Source: an uncultured Bacillota bacterium (GTDB lineage Bacteria > Bacillota > Clostridia > Lachnospirales > Lachnospiraceae). Taken from it: a DNA stretch of 64,000 bases. Location of the stretch: NCBI GenBank assembly GCA_949291945.1, contig CASEXH010000016.1, positions 1-64,000 on the forward strand, read 5' to 3'. Below the pieces are notes generated by a model that ran no database searches, was not told the origin of the DNA, and was given only the letters and a program-made list of their open reading frames with translations. The translations under genes were made by a program, and so were the position numbers. Positions 28,162 to 35,924 of the stretch are shown one piece after another (position 1 is the stretch's first letter; each line of letters begins with the position of its first letter).

Positions 28162-29148
28162 TCAGGCACCTTCCCTTCTGCTGCGGATAAGCAGGAGGAT
28201 CTCCCGCAGCTTCTGCATCCGCTCCGGGGAGGGGTTGTTTGCGATCACCCGAGAGATCTCCTGATCGTTCAGCCCGCTTTCCATACATTTGCGCACCTCT
28301 TCCAGCTGTTCCGTGGAAAGATCCGCCTCCATGATCTTCTCCAGAACATCTTTGGGGATCTTATGGTCACGCAGCGCAAACCATCCGAACATCCTCTTTT
28401 TCAAAGTCTGCTTTCCCTGTTCTGTCCCTACAGCAGCTTCCAAAAGGATCTCATCTTTTTTATCCTCCGGCCTGGCAGATACAACAACTGGCTTCTGTTC
28501 TTCCGCTTTCTGATCGGCTAATGCCTTCTCCAGATCCGCAATGGTCCTGTCCCTCTCTTCTATTTTCCGCTGCAGTTCCTGGATACTTTTGTCCTTATGT
28601 TTCAGGTTCTCATATAAGTCCTGGATCTCCTGATTCTTCTCTTCAACCACATGTTCTTTCACAAGGGAGGAAAGGACATCGAAGCGTTCGTTGCTTTCTT
28701 TAAACTGCCGGATGGAATCTTCCATGATCTGCATCAGGTTCTTCATATACTCTTTTACGCTGCCGTCATCTCTCGCCTCATTTTTCTCTTTAACTGTTTC
28801 TTCCAGCTGCGTCCGCATTTTTTTCATCTTATTCGCAGACATCTCCTGTACCGCATAAGACCTTACCTGCTCAAAAGAAAGACCGTGGGCGATCCCTTCC
28901 CGGATCTCTTTGATCTGATACGGATTAAACGCATTCTCACAAAGGAAATCCAGGACTTCTCCGCTGATCCCTTCCATCATGGCAAAGACGATCTCTTTCA
29001 TACATTCCGCACTCTGGTTGCTCTGTACCAGCCTGCGTACTTCCGGTATCTGTAAGCCGTAATCAAACGCCATTTTTACGATCTGTGTCTGCTCCTGCTT
29101 CAGCACCTTCTTACACTCTTCCAGATAACGCTGTTCTTCTATTGTCAT
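28162..29148 (-). CDS. Coiled-coil protein sharing a repeat module with VirD4
   Basis: The 328-residue protein has a helical repeat at about 74-115 and again at about 277-320, separated by a long coiled coil (about 120-220). The repeat pattern is Q-[IL]-x-E-[IV]-R-x3-x2-G-[IL], followed by M-[KQ]-x-[LM]-R. The same module forms the last 50 residues of VirD4. The function is unknown. The shared module suggests that both bind the same partner or each other. It follows the relaxase gene and precedes two PcfB-side genes. Confidence 0.6.
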   Translation of the reverse strand: MTIEEQRYLEECKKVLKQEQTQIVKMAFDYGLQIPEVRRLVQSNQSAECMKEIVFAMMEGISGEVLDFLCENAFNPYQIKEIREGIAHGLSFEQVRSYAVQEMSANKMKKMRTQLEETVKEKNEARDDGSVKEYMKNLMQIMEDSIRQFKESNERFDVLSSLVKEHVVEEKNQEIQDLYENLKHKDKSIQELQRKIEERDRTIADLEKALADQKAEEQKPVVVSARPEDKKDEILLEAAVGTEQGKQTLKKRMFGWFALRDHKIPKDVLEKIMEADLSTEQLEEVRKCMESGLNDQEISRVIANNPSPERMQKLREILLLIRSRREGA

Positions 29149-29239
29149 CTATTCCCCTTTCCCTGGACCCCAGGATCCAGTGATCATTTTTGCTGCCCCT
29201 TTACGCAGCGCTTATCCTGTGTATCTTTCCTCCTGCAGC

Positions 29240-30655
29240 TTATCGGGACGGCTGTCTTTTCTTCCTGGCCGCCTTCTCCAGATTTTCCTCTTTTTCAAAG
29301 ACCTTCCGGAGCAGACGTTCCCCTATCCGCTTTTCTTTCGCAGCTTCCCTCCGTATTCTTCTAAGCTCCTGCTCCCTGGATTGAAAATCCGCTTCCAGCT
29401 TTCCAGCCTCTTCTGCCGTATAACCTGCTTCTGAAAGTTTCCCGCATAACGTATCATAGGCTCCGGCTTCTTCTGAAAATTCCGGATATCCTTCATGGAA
29501 CAGGTCTGCCTCGATCTGATATTTTTTCAATTCCTGAAAGAGACCAAGGACAGCCTGATACTTTTCCTTTTCCCCTTCCAGCTTCTTTTTTTGTCTCCGG
29601 GCTTCTTCACCCGCCGCCCCAGCCTTTGCGACCGCAGCATAAAGATCCTGTTTGGAACGGATATCATGCTCTGCCCAAAACAGATACTCTTCCTGTAATC
29701 TTTCCAATTCCTGCAGGCTGCGCTTATATTTCCAGGTATCCGGGCGTTTGCTGATCTTCCCGGCCCGGTATTTCCTGACAAAACACTCTTTTTGATATCT
29801 GGTCAGATGGCGGCTCCGGTATGGGATATAGAGATAGAACAGCTTTTCCCTGTTCCGGCTCTCTGGAGAGACCGGACAGGAGCGGTGTGCGATCCTGCGG
29901 CGGAGCATTTCTTCTGTGTATTCTTCTCCCAGCAGATCCAGACGCCGCACTCTTCCGGCGCCGGTTTCCCTGACCGCAAGATGTTTCCTGCCGGACAGTT
30001 CATATCCCATACTGCGCAGGTTCTCCAGGAACTCTTCATAGGTGGCTGCGTCCTGGACGGCAAGATCCACATCCCGTTTGATCCTCTGATTCCGGAGGGA
30101 CATTTTCTTTTCCTGGCCCGGCTCTGCTGTTTCTCCTTTCTGCCGGCGTTTTCTTTTTTCCTTTACCTCTTCCAGATCCAATATGGATAGACCGTACTTT
30201 TTACAGAGATCATTTACAAGGGGCTGTATCCTGTGTTCCCATTCTCCCTTCGGACAATCATATTTATAACCGTCTGTACAGCGGACAGAATTGAAAATGA
30301 TATGCCCGTGGATATGGTCCGTATCATTATGGATGGCATATACAGCCTCATAATCTTTCCCAAGATACGCTTTGACAAATTCACCAACGAGCTCAAAAGC
30401 CGTATCTTCCGTAATTTCTTCCTCTTCAAAAGAGAGGATAAAATGGTAGCCCTGGCGCTTATCCGTCTTTCCGAAATGCCGTTTTGTCTCAAGCATCTGT
30501 TCCAGGGCGTTCTCCGGAAAACAATTACTTCCGCCGATATATCTGCCGTCCTCTGTTTTATCCGGGGCCATGATATATTTCAGGCCATTCGCCAGATGTT
30601 TTGCCGGATATCCTGATTTTGCCTGCTTCATATGCAGGATTTTTGTGATCGCCAT
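29240..30655 (-). CDS. MOBP-type relaxase
   Basis: Relaxases nick oriT and pilot single-stranded DNA. Of 471 residues the first 200 form the relaxase/VirD2-like domain: a motif I region with a candidate catalytic Tyr (GLKYIM, Y27) and the metal-binding motif HNDTDHIHGH (109-118). The C-terminal half is a long basic coiled coil (about 330-471). It is preceded by the MobC-like gene with 8 bp between them. The candidate oriT is about 2.2 kb upstream. Confidence 0.92.
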   Translation of the reverse strand: MAITKILHMKQAKSGYPAKHLANGLKYIMAPDKTEDGRYIGGSNCFPENALEQMLETKRHFGKTDKRQGYHFILSFEEEEITEDTAFELVGEFVKAYLGKDYEAVYAIHNDTDHIHGHIIFNSVRCTDGYKYDCPKGEWEHRIQPLVNDLCKKYGLSILDLEEVKEKRKRRQKGETAEPGQEKKMSLRNQRIKRDVDLAVQDAATYEEFLENLRSMGYELSGRKHLAVRETGAGRVRRLDLLGEEYTEEMLRRRIAHRSCPVSPESRNREKLFYLYIPYRSRHLTRYQKECFVRKYRAGKISKRPDTWKYKRSLQELERLQEEYLFWAEHDIRSKQDLYAAVAKAGAAGEEARRQKKKLEGEKEKYQAVLGLFQELKKYQIEADLFHEGYPEFSEEAGAYDTLCGKLSEAGYTAEEAGKLEADFQSREQELRRIRREAAKEKRIGERLLRKVFEKEENLEKAARKKRQPSR

Positions 30656-30663
30656 GTGTCACC

Positions 30664-30972
30664 TTACAGTTTTGCAACAAGCTGTTGCGTCAGGTCCTTC
30701 AGATTTTTCATAAGCACATACAGCCGGTGCTTATCCTCTTCGGAATACAGCCGGCTGTTATGGTTATGTGTGATCTGGTTGATGTTCACACCGATATGGT
30801 TGATCTCATTGTTCAAACGCTGCAGTTCCTGCCGGATCCCCGGATAGTCCCTGGGACGGTTGGTGATCAGGATACGCAGATACTGGGATTCTGTAACTCC
30901 CATTGCTGCCGCCTGTCTCTGCAGTTCCTCCAGCTCCCCGTAAGTCAGCCGGATCTCTTTTCTGCATTTCAT
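30664..30972 (-). CDS. MobC-like relaxosome accessory protein
   Basis: The 102-residue protein has a ribbon-helix-helix-like N terminus (about 1-40) and the MobC signature INHIGVNINQITHNHN. MobC proteins bind oriT and help the relaxase nick. AAGGAG lies close to the ATG. It is translationally close to the relaxase gene, the normal order. Confidence 0.88.
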   Translation of the reverse strand: MKCRKEIRLTYGELEELQRQAAAMGVTESQYLRILITNRPRDYPGIRQELQRLNNEINHIGVNINQITHNHNSRLYSEEDKHRLYVLMKNLKDLTQQLVAKL

Positions 30973-31020
30973 GGTCTCCTTTTTCGTATGATCCCTCCTT
31001 TTTTCCGCCGGATACTTTCA

Positions 31021-32136
31021 TCATCTGGGGCGGGCCGGCTTCTCCCGCCCATGCTCCTGCGCTGCAGGCTGTGACTGATACTTGTGAAACAGTTCCGGTT
31101 CTGTCTCACACAGAAGATCCGTAAGCTGACGGGTACTCATGATCGATTGCCGTTCTTTTCCCTGCTCCAGCTGCAGGGCAAGCCAGCTGTCATAAAATAC
31201 ATCTAAGGCTTCTCCTAAATACAGGCCTTTCCCAAGAGCGATCGCTTCAATACAGCCCGGCTCAATGTCCCTGATATAATTCCAGTCCGGTGCAGATATC
31301 CTCTCCCCCGGTTCCAGATGTTCTTTTCCCATAACCGCCATCATGCTTTTATAAACTTCTTCCCGGCTTTGTATGTATGCCATGATATCGGATACAACCT
31401 CATGACAGGCCATAGACCGGTATTCCTGGAATTTGGGAACGATATAGTCCTGCAGGACCTTATGCTGTTTTAAATAGAGATACGTCTTCGCCGGAAGCGT
31501 GTAATATGCTTCTGATAATTCCTGGATCCACCGGACATAAAACCGCAGCTCATATGGATTTTTTATTGAGATCTCCGGCGTGCGCTCCGGAGGCGGGCAA
31601 TGCATCAGGCGCATCTGAAGTTCTTCTAATTCAGCCTGTAATTTTACCGGAAGGCTTTTATCTTCCAAATATCCTTTCAGAAGGCAGGACAGTTCCTCAC
31701 GGCCATCCGGCATACGGATCAAGCCATACGTCTTTCTTACCATGTCTGTATCCGACTCTCCCACTTCACGGGTCTGTTCATAATCCCAGCAGCAGTTATT
31801 TTTTAAGAACATCGTGGTATCCCACGCCAATGCCTGAAACACGTCACGCTCCTGCTCTTTATCCGGCAGTCCGTAGTCCCATATCTCCCGGATCAACGCT
31901 TCTGTTTTCTCAACGATTGAATGGCTTTTTCCAAAGCACTTATCATATAGAAAGTTGATCACGTTCTTCCTGACATCTGCTTTAGAGAATTTATCCAGAT
32001 AGCGATCCTCCCCGTCTTTGTAGGGATAGATCATATACCAATAGACTCTGATATCGCCTAACGGACCGTTTTGGAAAAAATCTCCGACCGTCTTTTTTAG
32101 CTGTTCAAAATCTTCTGATCCATATTTCATTTTCAT
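31021..32136 (-). CDS. Hypothetical protein upstream of MobC
   Basis: The 371-residue protein is soluble and not recognised. It is rich in Tyr, Trp and charged residues and ends in a basic proline-rich tail. A strong GGAGG site precedes the ATG. It lies between the oriT-proximal gene and mobC, so a transfer-related role is possible. Confidence 0.6.
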   Translation of the reverse strand: MKMKYGSEDFEQLKKTVGDFFQNGPLGDIRVYWYMIYPYKDGEDRYLDKFSKADVRKNVINFLYDKCFGKSHSIVEKTEALIREIWDYGLPDKEQERDVFQALAWDTTMFLKNNCCWDYEQTREVGESDTDMVRKTYGLIRMPDGREELSCLLKGYLEDKSLPVKLQAELEELQMRLMHCPPPERTPEISIKNPYELRFYVRWIQELSEAYYTLPAKTYLYLKQHKVLQDYIVPKFQEYRSMACHEVVSDIMAYIQSREEVYKSMMAVMGKEHLEPGERISAPDWNYIRDIEPGCIEAIALGKGLYLGEALDVFYDSWLALQLEQGKERQSIMSTRQLTDLLCETEPELFHKYQSQPAAQEHGREKPARPR

Positions 32137-32195
32137 GATCCTCCATCATAAATAAGATTTTCCGGATTTTATTTGTACTTTTGCTTTTGTCCATT

Positions 32196-32774
32196 TTATC
32201 TCCTGCGAAGATCTTCTTTCTTACCGGCTTGCTGACATACTTTACTGTCCATGTCTTCCAGTTTTGCAGCTACACTCCGTATTTTCTCCATGTACTCTGT
32301 ATCTGTAAATTCAAGGAGGTAATCTGCCAGTTCCATCCTTTTTTCCGGAACTTTCAGATCCATATAAATCCTTCTTACAGGATCAGCAGGATCGTCCATG
32401 CATTTCATGTACTCGGCATATTTGAAATAATCCAGCTCTTTCAGCAGATCTGCCACTTCCCATGCCGTCTGCTCCATATCACTTCCTTTTATCTGTCTCG
32501 GTATCCGTCCGATCCTCTCTAAATCTTTGATAAGAAGATCTCCTTTCCGCTCCTGTTCTGCATTCTGAAAAATGGGGTTCTTGCTGCACAGGAAACAGAA
32601 AAGTTCCTCCCGCAGACAGCCATTATCTACGATCTCTTCCATCTTTGGGATCGGACTTCCTTTATAGCCGCTTTGTGATAAACGTTCTATAAATTCCTCT
32701 GCCAGATGGTTTTCAAGTATGAACCGCCTGGCTTTCTCTGCTATTCTTTTTATTTGATCTTGTTCATAGATCAT
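32196..32774 (-). CDS. Hypothetical protein at the head of the mobilisation operon
   Basis: The 192-residue protein is acidic to neutral, helical and not recognised. It is the first gene after the candidate oriT and repeat field. AGGAGG lies 8 nt before the ATG. First-entering genes near oriT are often expressed early after transfer, but nothing in this sequence shows a specific role. Confidence 0.6.
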   Translation of the reverse strand: MIYEQDQIKRIAEKARRFILENHLAEEFIERLSQSGYKGSPIPKMEEIVDNGCLREELFCFLCSKNPIFQNAEQERKGDLLIKDLERIGRIPRQIKGSDMEQTAWEVADLLKELDYFKYAEYMKCMDDPADPVRRIYMDLKVPEKRMELADYLLEFTDTEYMEKIRSVAAKLEDMDSKVCQQAGKKEDLRRR

Positions 32775-32854
32775 CCGTTCAGCCTCCTCAAATACTCCCG
32801 TCTGCTTCCCAAAAAACAGCGGGCAGATTTTAGTTTCTGCTGACAGTCCCGAAA

Positions 32855-32960
32855 AGCCGGTCCGGACTGGCTTTGCCAGTCCTCTGCAAGATACGGATTT
32901 TGCCGTACAAAACCCAATCTTGTTAGGGGAGGCCCCCTAAGACCCCCAGCCTCCGGCTGA
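32855..32960. other. Candidate origin of transfer (oriT)
   Basis: Three inverted repeats stand in a row: GGACTGGC-TTT-GCCAGTCC (32864-32882, perfect), TACGG...CCGTA (32892-32907) and TTAGGGG-AGGC-CCCCTAA (32923-32940). They lie in a non-coding gap just upstream of the mobilisation operon, next to a field of short repeats. Inverted repeats beside a G/C-rich nic-like segment are typical of MOBP-type oriTs. The nick site itself cannot be read off. The remainder of the gap (33178-33398) has a CAGACAG...CTGTCTG hairpin (about 33251-33270) and a T7 run that may end the methyltransferase transcript. Confidence 0.55.
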
Positions 32961-33177
32961 TAGCAGTTAATAATAAGCGATAGCAGAACTTCTATCCATC
33001 ATTGAAATCTGCTATCAGAAGTATCTTCCTGCTATCAATTTCTGCTTCTGGATCATGAAGAACTGCTATCACTTTTTCCATATGGATAGCAGAAATCCTC
33101 TGTGAAGAAAGAAATCTGCTATCCGATTTCTCTTCCTGCTATCACATGCTCCGCTTCTGTTTTCTGCTTCTGCTATC
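32959..33177. repeat. Field of nine GATAGCAG/CTGCTATC repeats (iteron-like)
   Basis: The 8-mer occurs as GATAGCAG at 32959, 32979 and 33085, and as CTGCTATC at 33009, 33029, 33063, 33116, 33136 and 33170. Spacing is regular: 20 bp for three neighbouring pairs, and a 20-then-34 pattern that recurs 107 bp later. Spacing of 20 bp is about two helical turns, as for protein-binding iterons. It may bind a relaxosome protein, ParR-like protein or Rep. There is no gene here. Confidence 0.8.
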
Positions 33178-33398
33178 ATTCCTATCGTTCTGACAGCAAA
33201 CGCATAAAAGAAGAGTTTTGATGTTCCAGGCAGGAAACCTTGTATTTTCATGCAGACAGCCGCTGCTGTCTGTCCGGTTCTTTTGCACAAAAAAAGCAGC
33301 TGATTCAGCCACCCGTCTTTCATTTCTTCTTTCCAACCTATTGCCAGGGTGGTCTTCTTTCAGACCATTACACGGTTTTCAGGATCCCGCTTTTCCAA

Positions 33399-34925
33399 TC
33401 AGTGGTTCACTGTTTCTTCCAGACGTTTCAGCGCTTTTTCAAAAGCGCCGATCCCGCTGAAAAAAGACGAGAGCCTTATATCATCAAACAAGTATGGCAT
33501 TGCCACATACAGCTCAAAAAAAATATAATACAGGACATCCACCACGATCGAATTCCCAGCCTGTTTGTATAACTGGCTGTCGCTTACTCCTGCTTCTTTC
33601 GCTTTCCAAAAATCCTCATCTGAGAATCCCATTAGCCTGAAACACTCAAGGGGAGTTAAACGCCGGATGCGGATCAGGGATTCCAGCCTGCGCACTCCTG
33701 GAGTTGTCGTAAGCGTTGGGCTGATATCTCCATTTTGTATCACCCGTCCGTTTTTCAATGTCTTCGGGAAAGAGAGATTTGCCACGCCGCTGCTCCTGCA
33801 TTCCTCATAGCCCTTCTGCGACTTTGCCCGGACTAAGATGATATTATCCTTCGCAACAGAAGTTAGTGTATGAACCATATCTTTCGGTTCTGCCACTTCT
33901 AATTTTTGTCTGATTGTACCATCATCCTCATATCTTCCACGAATTGCACCGACTGCTTTTTCTACAATCTTTGCCTGATCATGACTTGCTAAATGAGCGC
34001 ACGCAATTCCTAACGGTGAAAATACTCGCCCTGTAATATGGCCTTTATTAATATTTCCAACATGAATGATCTTTGGCTGCGTATTTCCTCCCGAACAAGT
34101 TGTCAAAGCAGGACAGCACCCCTCTGACGAATATACCCGCCCTGTCTGAGAAAATTTACCAGGTTCATTGATCTGACCGACCATATGCAGCTCATTTGCT
34201 TTCCACTTTTCCAAAGCAGCCTCATCCGGTTCAAACAGCAGGGCCTTCCGGTCCTCCATATCTTCGATCAATCTTTTGACCTTTTCCTGGGGCAGATAGT
34301 ATTTCTCATCCACTTCATCTTCCAGAATATCCTTCAGCCGGACAACTGCATCCAGCGGCTCAGGGAAACGGAATCTCCCGTTATCTTCCTCTTTCCGGAT
34401 CAGGATAAGATAGACTCTCTCTCTGCTCTGCGGTATCCCATAGTTCTTTGCATTCAGTACGCTCCAGTATGTATTGTAGCCATATTCCTGCAGTTCCTCT
34501 TCAAACAGCCGGAAGGTATCCCGGAACTGCTTTCCTACGATATTTTTCACATTCTCATAAATCCCCCAGGTTGGCCTAGTACCACGGATGATCCGCAGCC
34601 ACTCTACCAGAAGGGATGAACGTGTTTTATCAATATCGGTCGAACCGCATTTTTCACACTGATCCCGCTTACTGTAATGCACCTGCAGCGGATTGTATTG
34701 GTGCCCACACTTTCTGCAGGTCCAGACAGCGCCTTTCCGGTTGCCGGCACTTGAAAAATCCTGACACGGCGATCCGCCGCAGATCATATTGAATGAGGGA
34801 ATTGCGGTCTCATCAACCTTCGTAATATCTCCCAGATTCAATGTTTCATCTGTGCTATGGATTGCACAGTAACTCTTTGCTGCATACTTATCAAACTCAC
34901 AAAAATTAACCAAACTATATTTCAA
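33399..34925 (-). CDS. C5-cytosine DNA methyltransferase with motif I at its C terminus
   Basis: The 508-residue enzyme has motif IV (GGSPCQDFSSAG, catalytic C54), motif VI (ENV, 124-126), motif VIII (QSRER, 166-170), a variable target-recognition region, and motifs IX-X (TPLECFRLMGFSDEDF; QAGNSIVVD). The AdoMet-binding motif I (FFSGIGAFEKAL) is not at the N terminus but in the last 25 residues, after motif X. A four-cysteine, zinc-finger-like insert (C70, C73, C90, C93) lies between IV and VI. The TTG start has no proper ribosome site. It would protect DNA against restriction or regulate; no cognate endonuclease is adjacent. Confidence 0.85.
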   Translation of the reverse strand: MKYSLVNFCEFDKYAAKSYCAIHSTDETLNLGDITKVDETAIPSFNMICGGSPCQDFSSAGNRKGAVWTCRKCGHQYNPLQVHYSKRDQCEKCGSTDIDKTRSSLLVEWLRIIRGTRPTWGIYENVKNIVGKQFRDTFRLFEEELQEYGYNTYWSVLNAKNYGIPQSRERVYLILIRKEEDNGRFRFPEPLDAVVRLKDILEDEVDEKYYLPQEKVKRLIEDMEDRKALLFEPDEAALEKWKANELHMVGQINEPGKFSQTGRVYSSEGCCPALTTCSGGNTQPKIIHVGNINKGHITGRVFSPLGIACAHLASHDQAKIVEKAVGAIRGRYEDDGTIRQKLEVAEPKDMVHTLTSVAKDNIILVRAKSQKGYEECRSSGVANLSFPKTLKNGRVIQNGDISPTLTTTPGVRRLESLIRIRRLTPLECFRLMGFSDEDFWKAKEAGVSDSQLYKQAGNSIVVDVLYYIFFELYVAMPYLFDDIRLSSFFSGIGAFEKALKRLEETVNH

Positions 34926-35163
34926 TCCTCATATTTCATGAGGTGTAGCTACACATTTTACCTAGGATTACTCACTTAGTTCCTCCTATTCTTTATAGAT
35001 TCGCTTCATTTCCATTGTTCCAATGCGAAATTACCGGAATCCACAGCTACCATGAAATATCTCTGGTCCATATTATTTAAAGACTGAAACCACCTCCCTT
35101 ACACTATGATAAACTTCGTGTCTTCTACAATATGATTGGTCTGCACCACCTCCTTTCCGGCAC
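34926..35163 (-). promoter_or_regulatory. Non-coding leader of the methyltransferase gene with two hairpins
   Basis: Just before the methyltransferase frame lie a perfect 12-bp palindrome GTGTAGCTACAC and a hairpin CCTCAT-GAAAT-ATGAGG. An AGGAGG further upstream would feed only a five-codon GTG-started peptide. Two tiny frames (about 21 and 7 codons) nearby look like decayed gene ends. I see no other gene in this 238-bp stretch. Confidence 0.4.
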
Positions 35164-35190
35164 GTAAAAAACGGAGAGTTTCCTCTCCGC
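35164..35190 (-). terminator. Rho-independent terminator after the small membrane-protein gene
   Basis: On the minus strand CGGAGAG-GAAA-CTCTCCG is followed by six Ts. A second hairpin (GGACAGGC...GCCTGTCC, about 35240-35266) overlaps the gene's stop codon. It ends the two-gene cargo transcript. Confidence 0.88.
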
Positions 35191-35251
35191 ATGATAATGT
35201 CATCTATTTGAACTTTTCCATTGATACATAAACATATTGGGACAGGCTGGA

Positions 35252-35833
35252 TCACGGCCTGTCCTTTAAATATTTATATACATTGAATGGTTTATCTGTT
35301 TTGATTATTGTAATATTCTTATATCTATCTAAAGTGGATCTGATATTTTCCTCCTTCGCAGGATTTATTTTCATTATGATCAATTTCTTCTCTTTAGTAA
35401 TCCAGAAATAAAACGGTTCATATATAATGACAGTCTCGATATCCTCATACTTATAGAGAGTATCTGCCGAAATTCCCTCTTCTGTCAGCCGGATATTTTT
35501 TCCTCTTTCAAGAGCGTTAGCAATATTTTTCTGCAAATTTTCCTGTGTTTTCTTACCAACTGTGTAATACCAGATCAGCCATACTGTAAAGAATACCGCA
35601 AGTACGATCTCAACAGTAAAAAGCGTATAATTCTTACTTACCAGCCCAAAAACAGCGAATATATATAACAGTGGTGTAAGGACGATTACCGCCGTATGCG
35701 CTTTCTTTTTGGACTCAGATGTTTGTATTGGCTTAAGGTAGTTAAGGGATAAAATATTTTCCAGCTTGTGAATATCTTCTTCGTCAAGATGATTATTTTC
35801 TATTTCCATGCTCATTTTACTTTCTTCCTCCAT
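35252..35833 (-). CDS. Small membrane protein with a YcxB-like C terminus (possible immunity protein)
   Basis: The 193-residue protein has an acidic cytoplasmic N terminus, two membrane helices (about 45-66 and 72-92) and a C-terminal cytoplasmic domain. Its strand pattern (ISADTLYKYEDIETVIIYEPFYF) resembles YcxB-like domains. It follows the lysin-like 755-residue gene by about 90 bp, and a strong terminator comes after it. The AT-rich codon use differs from the conjugation genes. By position it could protect the host from the neighbour's product; there is no direct evidence. Confidence 0.6.
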   Translation of the reverse strand: MEEESKMSMEIENNHLDEEDIHKLENILSLNYLKPIQTSESKKKAHTAVIVLTPLLYIFAVFGLVSKNYTLFTVEIVLAVFFTVWLIWYYTVGKKTQENLQKNIANALERGKNIRLTEEGISADTLYKYEDIETVIIYEPFYFWITKEKKLIIMKINPAKEENIRSTLDRYKNITIIKTDKPFNVYKYLKDRP

Positions 35834-35924
35834 AAAAAATTTTCTAATTAAGGAGCCGCCTTATAAAATATAATAATACTACATATTTATCTACGGCTCC
35901 ATAATTATATTATTTTTTATGTTT

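Noticed and set aside
32959..33177. CRISPR array as an explanation for the GATAGCAG repeats
   Set aside because: The 8-bp units are too short, occur in both orientations, and spacing is 12-26 bp without regular spacers or cas genes.
33069..33323. Minus-strand frames within the repeat/oriT gap
   Set aside because: They cover repeat-rich DNA, lack ribosome sites, and have no consistent domain.
35073..35255. A 60-codon minus-strand frame before the small membrane-protein terminator
   Set aside because: It runs through the terminator hairpin, has no ribosome site and no recognisable pattern.
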